Shown here: positions 57,887 through 64,000 of the stretch, piece by piece | Layout of the letters: each line of letters opens with the position of its first letter | Position numbering within the stretch: the stretch's first letter is position 1 | DNA from: Branchiostoma floridae | Taxonomy: Eukaryota; Chordata; Leptocardii; Amphioxiformes; Branchiostomatidae | Reading direction: 5' to 3' | NCBI RefSeq assembly: GCF_000003815.2 | Contig: NC_049983.1 | Coordinates: 7,644,530-7,708,529, forward strand | DNA: 64,000 bases | Notes under the pieces: generated by a model | Seen by the model: only the letters and a program-made list of their open reading frames with translations | Told to the model about the DNA's origin: nothing | Database searches by the model: none | Position numbers and translations under genes: made by a program

Positions 57887-60800
57887 GAGCAGGTCTCCAG
57901 TGCCCAGCCAAGCGACCTATATCCTGGATAACAGGTGTTTTTTATGTGGTGCTAAAGTTGAGACCACTGGTCCTCTTGAGAACAGGTGTTTTGTGCAGTT
58001 AAGTGCGGAACAAATGAAGACTTAACAAGTGCTTGTGTGAAATGAAACACCTGATGGTTGTACCACCACTTAAAACACAAAATACAGCTGATTTTTTAAC
58101 AGGTTTAACCCCTTATAGTGTGATGCTCACTGTTCTAAATTTAGCATTATATTCTAAACTGTCATCAAGACAACCATTGATTGGTACAAATTACTACAAG
58201 TGCATTTTTTTTAAATCACAATGGACTTAATGTAAGATGATCAGTTGCTGCATTTAGAATTTGGAAAATACAGTGTATATCTACCATCAAACTTACATAG
58301 TTATTAAAAGTGTGCATTAATTCCAGTAAATACAGTATGTGTCCATCTCAGCTGCCTACAATATTTGACCCCTCACCCTACATGTTGGAACTTCATGTTT
58401 ATGGAATAACTCTCGTGTGCATAATTTCTCAGAAACCTCCACTTGAACTACAACGTCACTGTGCCATATATTAGTCTGCTCCTGTGGTGTACAAAAAACA
58501 ACAAATAAATCTTAAAGGAACAAATAGCTTGTTTCTGTACTTTCACTTCAAGGAACTAATCACGAAAATAAATATGTTTTATGAACAAAGCTTTGCAGTG
58601 ATTACACAACACTTGTGCTTTTAAATACAGGTTTGTGCTTTCATGGCTTGGAGTGTTGTCAAAATACTGAATCCTCAGAGTGGAGCATAACTGACATGCA
58701 TGAATGCCAAGTTTGCAACAGAACGGGAAGGGGGGGACTAAAATATAATCTCATCTCTGACAGAAAGAAATGAAATTCTGGCAAAATGTTTGAAATCAAT
58801 CAGATTCAGGTTGAATATAAATTTCAATTTTTGTATGGATATGAATTTTGACAATATGGCATGTAGTCTGAGGCAAAAACATATTTTCATGACAAGTCTG
58901 AAAATGGTAATAATAATCCGTCTAATTATCACCCTGCCAGCTGCCACCTTGGCACTATAGTTTGCCAACAAACACCCTCGCATATCAACATCGTCATGCT
59001 CTGCATTTCTGTTCTCACTTGGAGTTTCAACTGTGCACCATGTATTTTTATCACCGCTGCTGATTCAGTGTTGACAGAAATTAAAACAGCACTGATAAAA
59101 AATAATACCATAAAAACTGGGAGTCAATATCCAGAAAGCATGCCGTTTTACGCTGGTAGAAAAACGTGCTATAAAACATAAACTACATCCACTTCTGGAA
59201 ACAGCGGATTGGCCCTCTGGCTTTGGGGATCTGTCCAAGATGGCTGCTGTATAAACAGAGTGTTGACATTTGGGGTCCAGGTGACAAAGCGCCCAGGAGA
59301 AAGTAAGACAAATAGACTGGTTCACCAAAAGGCATTTAACAGGCAAATGAAACCTTATCTTGACTCCATTCTTGCCTTGTTGTGAATCCTTTATCTGTGT
59401 TTGGGAAATGGGTCGTGTGCATTCAGGACATGCCAGCCACTTCCACAATGGCCTCGGCCGGGCTGTTTTGTGTTCGATAGGCCAACCTCGCCGCTGAATG
59501 GCTGGTGCAGTTTGCACTTCTATATAATAGCAAAAGGAGCACTGGCAAACACTACTGTGGAGGCAGACTCAACGTTGTCTCTCCTACTTTGTACCAGATT
59601 CCTTCCAGTAATGGAGCATGACAGAGACAGGTGTCTTCTTTAACATGAGACATTTTTACTTGACAAGTGGTTTTGTGCCAGACTAACCTAAGCAATGGCC
59701 TAAACCTAAGCAATGGCTTCAAATGAATTTGATTCCTAGGTGTAACCAAGATGGAAAATTTACCTTCTTTTCCTAACCATTAGCTGTCAGTATTTTGACA
59801 GAAATGACTAACGTTACTACTATACTGCAGTCACAACCTAGGTAGTAACGTTAATTCTGTGGCAGACTAACCTAAGCAAAATTGGCTTATAATCGGGCTG
59901 GCTTAAAAGGATTGGAAGATTGGGGGCTTGTATACGAAAGAAATAGCAAGCAAGGGGCCAGAATGTAGGCCAAAAATTATTCAATACAGCAGTAGATAAA
60001 CTAGCCAGCTACTTTACTTTGGTGGTGGGGTGGTGTTTAAAGGTCATTGGGTCTGAGAACAGGTACTTCCTACAAACATTAATTTGTGCCATATAATATG
60101 AAAATGCATTGTCCTTGAAACTAATTATTCTACCTCTAAAAATACAATTGCCCCAAACCAAAAACCCAACAGTGTGATAACAGGAGGCCTGTAACATGAT
60201 TTGTATGTAACACAAACCACCCATATCCATACAGGCAAGTCCCCAGGGCCTGTCGTGGTCAGCCATTTTATTAACAGGTGCAGGCTCCCCTATTGCCTCC
60301 CCAGCACTATACATGTGGGAATCCATACTAATGGTCTGTTCAAGGTCTCTTTCACCCTTGCCCTACAATCCCAAGGGACAGGACAGACCATATCTGCCTA
60401 TAGATGAAACTGAATATTTTAGATACAGACTATCAATGCTTGTTTCACACACAGGGTCAGCATTCATTTCCTTTCAATTTGTCTGCCCTTGAAACGCTAT
60501 TCCGTGATAGGGGCAAAAATTCTTCCTAGGCCAAGCCTGATTGGCTAATCTCGAGGGATTGCACGAGATATGCTGGTTATAAAATAGAACTGCATTCAGC
60601 GCACAGAAATAGCGTGGTCTCCCGCCGTTTGATGAATGGGTTGTGCTATAATGGTCCTATGTGGGACATATGTCACAGTGCCCCTGGAAATGAATTTGGT
60701 GTCTCCCTGACCCACTGACACCTAACTGCAACCTCCCTATCATACCAGACATTTAACAGGTAGTGGGGGAGAAATTTTGGCAATTCTAATCTGTTTAGAT

Positions 60801-60992
60801 TTGTCTAATGTATAAATATTACATGTACCAGAAGTGCCCCACCACAATATGTAACTGTTAGGCAGTCCCTGAAGGCTTGGGCGCCTTATTGAATATTCAA
60901 TATCAGTCCTAACCAATTTGGCACCTCATAACTTCTGGCGCTAGTTTTTAGCATTAGCATTGACCTTGAGCATCACCCTGTTACTGGTGTTA
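57887..60992. other. Intergenic, no gene seen
   Basis: Mostly AT-rich. 59180-59520 and 60240-60660 are GC-richer, with several short frames, none recognisable. CTAACCTAAGCAATGGC-type repeats occur at 59685-59720 and 59866. Confidence 0.45.
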
Positions 60993-61228
60993 AGTGGGTA
61001 TCTCACTAAATATTTGGCACACTGGCAGCGTCACTGCCACAGAGCGAGTTCACAGAGCACTCCACGAATTTCACCGATAAAAACGATTTTTTTACACTTT
61101 TAGTGTTTCATTGTCTTTTAAATCACACATTTTGTATGATATTTCATCATACAGTCAAGAATAGCACAAACTCAATTTAGGACACAGTGACACCGCCAAC
61201 ATGCGAAAACTTCCGTGAGATACCCACT
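60993..61228. mobile_element. PIF/Harbinger-like MITE with TTA duplications
   Basis: 236 bp with terminal repeats AGTGGGTATCTCAC and GTGAGATACCCACT, flanked on both sides by TTA, the duplication expected for PIF/Harbinger transposons. Only one copy is in the window. Confidence 0.88.
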
Positions 61229-62703
61229 TTAGGGGTCACTAGGCTTCTAAATCTGTACTGTACACCAACACAAATCAAACAAGAAACCAGATTTCCAGTT
61301 ATAACCTGTTTTTTTAATCAGTTGATTAAAATTGCAATTCTGGAAAAGAAAATCACTCAACATTGACATGAAAACCTTCATCTTTGCTACAATTTTTTTG
61401 AAAACTAAAAACGTGCTATTTAAAAAAATTTACAGATTTTTTCCTTTCACACAAATAAATCATTTGTAAGTATTAAAATCGTATATACAGATGAATTGTT
61501 GTGTCTTGTGGGTATGTACAATTGATTTTTAACAGAGACATAGTCTTCTATGCACCGGCTAGGTTGTAATTTTACTGCAAATAGTTTCTCTAGTGTAGTA
61601 GAACTTCTTAGCATCGTGAATTTCACGATGAAAATATACATTTCTATTTGATACAGTACAAAATACATGTATCTGGATACACACATGATCTGTTCCTCTC
61701 GTCCTATCTTTTACATGATATTGTGTATGGGGTACAAAAATATACATGCGTCATTTGTTTCAACATGTATTTTTGTACATTCTAGGTTTGTTATATATAA
61801 TATATGGCACCTTCCACCAGCCTTGTGCATGATATAGGCAAAGTGGGACATGCTACACGAAAGGCATACAAACTGTGGTCTGGGTGGCAAAAGTGGTCTG
61901 ACATTTTACAAGGAATACATTAACATTACATCAGCTACCCACTGCCTAAAGCACCATTACATTCAAATTTAGTTTGGTCTCTGTAGTGTCAAAAGGGGGA
62001 GGTGGAATTTTAACGTATTACTGCATGTGTTTGGGAGGTGCGTTGCAATCTACTGGTGAGAAATACGACCCGAGGTTGCCATGCTAGCCACACCCCCTTT
62101 GTTATCGGGCTTTTCTTAGCGACCACACTGGGAACAATGCAGGGGTTGAAACACCACAGTGGCACGAACTGCCCCCAAAAGAAAGCTGATCTGCCCTTAC
62201 TTGATTACCATACCCCCTTGGAGCGTGATTGACACCCCACCACGGACAAACAACAGTGCGGGTGCATTGGAAGTGCAGCATCTAAACGAGGATATTTGGT
62301 ACATCCGTGCTTCTCTCTGTCTACCAGGCACGGAGAGGGAGTCTATCCAATTTTTAGGCACTTTTTTCTCACTCGGNNNNNNNNNNNNNNNNNNNNNNNN
62401 NNNNNNNNNNNNNNNNNNNNNNNNNNNNNNNNNNNNNNNNNNNNNNNNNNNNNNNNNNNNNNNNNNNNNNNNNNNNTTGTCTTCATGCTTGCCATGTCCC
62501 TACTTGACAGGTTTAAAAACACATGGAATGTTTGCAGACATTTTGTCCCTGATCGAGGACTTGGCAACCAAGAAGAAACGCCGTCAAAAACGCACTATAG
62601 ATACAATTTTTTGTTAGCACGTATCACAGATACATGCAGCAGCTAAACCTGGGCGGATTCAGAAACACGTGGCTTTGCGGTGCCTACCGTACAGCGGCGC
62701 TTT
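61229..62703 (-). other. Probable DYRK2 3' UTR and downstream DNA
   Basis: Sequence downstream of the DYRK2 stop on the minus strand, with the 100-N gap inside it. ATTAAA on the minus strand at about 61309 is one possible poly(A) signal. CATCGTGAA/TTCACGATG at 61612-61630 is a short perfect palindrome. Confidence 0.4.
62377..62476. other. Assembly gap (100 N)
   Basis: Exactly 100 N, a conventional size for a gap of unknown length. It lies in the expected 3' UTR region of DYRK2. Confidence 1.
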
Positions 62704-63804
62704 TTAGCCAACGATTTTTGGCAACACAGTTCTCTGCTGCAGGGAGGAGTCGTTCTGAGCTTGGTGCTGGGCGTGCATTGCTCTGGCTTTGGATGCAGAT
62801 CCGGTCGGAGGTAGCTTGGCCACCGCTGCATTCCTCCCCGACGAGCCTCTACGAGAGGCAGAACCGCTGGCTTCCTGTACGGGCGGCTTCGGTAGCTTGC
62901 GGCGCAACCACGCGTGCCGTAGGGCGGCCGCCGGGGTCATTCTGGCAGCGGGATCCCATTCCAAACATCTCTTCAAGAAGTCAATGAACAGGGGGTCGTC
63001 GCAGCCCTTCAGAGCTGTTACCCAGTCTTTCGACCCCGGCGGACCCCTCCATTTCCCGCGCCGCGAGCGGCTACCGTCCAACACGGTGGTCCCGTCGCTC
63101 AGCGTTTTAACAGAACAGTACCTGGGGTAACCTTTGGAGCTAATAAAGTTTTTGGCCCGTTTGGACACGTCCAGCAGCTTTTGTGGCGGCATTCCTTGCA
63201 GCTCGATCATGCAGGCTAGTTGGTCCCCTTCATCTTCCCCTGGCAACAGCGGGTAACCGGTCAACAGTTCGGCCAGAATACACCCCAGGCTCCACATGTC
63301 TATGGCCATGCCGTACTTCGCCCCCAGAATGACCTCTGGCGCGCGGTAGAAGCGGGACTGGATGTACGTGTACACGCGTTGGTGCTCGTAGCAGCTGGAC
63401 CCGAAGTCTATAACCTTAATCCCGCTACGACCCTGCTGTTTCAGAAGAACGTTCTCGGGCTTCAGGTCGCAGTGGATGATACGATTGCGGTACAGGGCCT
63501 CCAGGCACTGCAGAAGCGAGTGCGCAAACTTCCGCACAAGCTGCAGCGAGAATCCCTGGAACTTGTTCTTCTTGATGAGTTCGTACAAGTTCATGGACAG
63601 CAGCTCAAAAGTGATGCAGATGTGATTACGGAAGGTGAAGCTCTCCCCCATGTGCACAATGTTCATGTTATTGTCCTTGTCCTGCTTCTTCAGGTGCTCC
63701 AGGATGCGGATTTCCTCCTGCGCCTGGCGGTGGAAACGCTTCTCGTTCCGAACCATTTTCAGCGCCGTGTGGACGTGGTTCTTGTGGTCGTAGACTTTCA
63801 CCAC
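62704..63804 (-). CDS. DYRK2: Dual-specificity tyrosine-regulated kinase 2, last coding exon (5' part off window)
   Basis: One exon of 367 codons including the stop, beginning right after a CTGTAG acceptor (63810-63805) at VVKVYDHK in the glycine-rich-loop region. It holds most of the kinase domain: [15 protein letters not shown] with the ATP-binding Lys, [11 protein letters not shown] (catalytic loop with Cys in place of Arg, as in DYRKs), VIDFGSS (the DFG motif), [14 protein letters not shown] (the YxY activation loop autophosphorylated on its second Tyr) and [15 protein letters not shown]. The tail ends [11 protein letters not shown], like the end of vertebrate DYRK2 and unlike DYRK1. Class II DYRKs phosphorylate Ser/Thr substrates in the nucleus and cytoplasm. 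The N-terminal DYRK-homology box and the start of the kinase domain are beyond 64000. Invertebrates may have one DYRK2-type gene, so read it as DYRK2-class. Confidence 0.96.
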   Translation of the reverse strand: MVKVYDHKNHVHTALKMVRNEKRFHRQAQEEIRILEHLKKQDKDNNMNIVHMGESFTFRNHICITFELLSMNLYELIKKNKFQGFSLQLVRKFAHSLLQCLEALYRNRIIHCDLKPENVLLKQQGRSGIKVIDFGSSCYEHQRVYTYIQSRFYRAPEVILGAKYGMAIDMWSLGCILAELLTGYPLLPGEDEGDQLACMIELQGMPPQKLLDVSKRAKNFISSKGYPRYCSVKTLSDGTTVLDGSRSRRGKWRGPPGSKDWVTALKGCDDPLFIDFLKRCLEWDPAARMTPAAALRHAWLRRKLPKPPVQEASGSASRRGSSGRNAAVAKLPPTGSASKARAMHAQHQAQNDSSLQQRTVLPKIVG

Positions 63805-64000
63805 CTACAGTGAAACAGAGACACAAATTCTTGGTAAGCAGGAGTCATGAAAAATTGCCGCCCTTAAACTTTAACCCCTATAAAGGACATGAACGTGGCA
63901 TGATGCCAGCCGACTAGACAAGACAGATTATCAGATACTGAAAACCATGAGTGTCTACAATGTGTGATAATTTTTCAGACAACAAAAAACACATTACGTG
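63805..64000 (-). other. DYRK2 intron (partial)
   Basis: Sequence upstream of the last DYRK2 exon. It has a normal acceptor and no further coding similarity that I can see. Confidence 0.7.

Noticed and set aside
62634-63813. Long plus-strand frames opposite DYRK2
   Set aside because: They are the antisense shadow of a GC-rich conserved kinase exon and have no domain of their own.

Overview
The window is animal nuclear DNA. Its genes are split by GT-AG introns, introns and intergenic DNA are crowded with short inverted-repeat transposons, SINEs and LINE tails, and the two recognisable genes are metazoan: FBXL5, the haemerythrin/F-box iron sensor, and DYRK2, a class II DYRK kinase. Proteins that are vertebrate-like but not vertebrate, compact genes and the repeat families point to an invertebrate deuterostome. 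I think a cephalochordate (amphioxus, Branchiostoma) is most likely, but that is inference. There are two assembly gaps (5963-6420 and 62377-62476).

Layout. From 828 to 21476, on the minus strand, lies a gene of at least 24 coding exons for a very large, charged coiled-coil protein. It starts with an EF-hand-like region and continues as repeated multi-exon cassettes. I rebuilt it by following splice sites and reading phase; every junction is consistent except at exon 18, which has a one-base frameshift next to the first gap. The gene runs off the left edge, although an alternative stop and poly(A) signal lie near 2191 and 2107. I do not recognise the family. About 1.1 kb separates its start codon from that of FBXL5, which is transcribed the other way (22595-30425, plus, ten coding exons, 683 aa). 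FBXL5 is complete, and the haemerythrin iron ligands, the F-box, the LRRs and the C-terminal iron-sulphur cysteines all align with the human protein.

From about 30.4 to 62.7 kb I see no host gene. This stretch holds the FBXL5 3' UTR and then repeats: several MITE families with clear terminal inverted repeats (some nested), hAT-like elements with target-site duplications, a PIF/Harbinger-like element with TTA duplications, tRNA-derived SINEs, two LINE tails, a 750-bp duplication followed by a 163-bp tandem array, and long hairpins. The last exon of DYRK2 (62704-63804, minus) closes the window; its upstream exons lie beyond the right edge.

The genes do not form an operon. The only arrangement suggesting shared control is the head-to-head pair of the modular coiled-coil gene and FBXL5, whose shared upstream interval contains a perfect cAMP-response-element palindrome. 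The most novel-looking item is the coiled-coil gene, which appears to have grown by intragenic duplication of an exon cassette.
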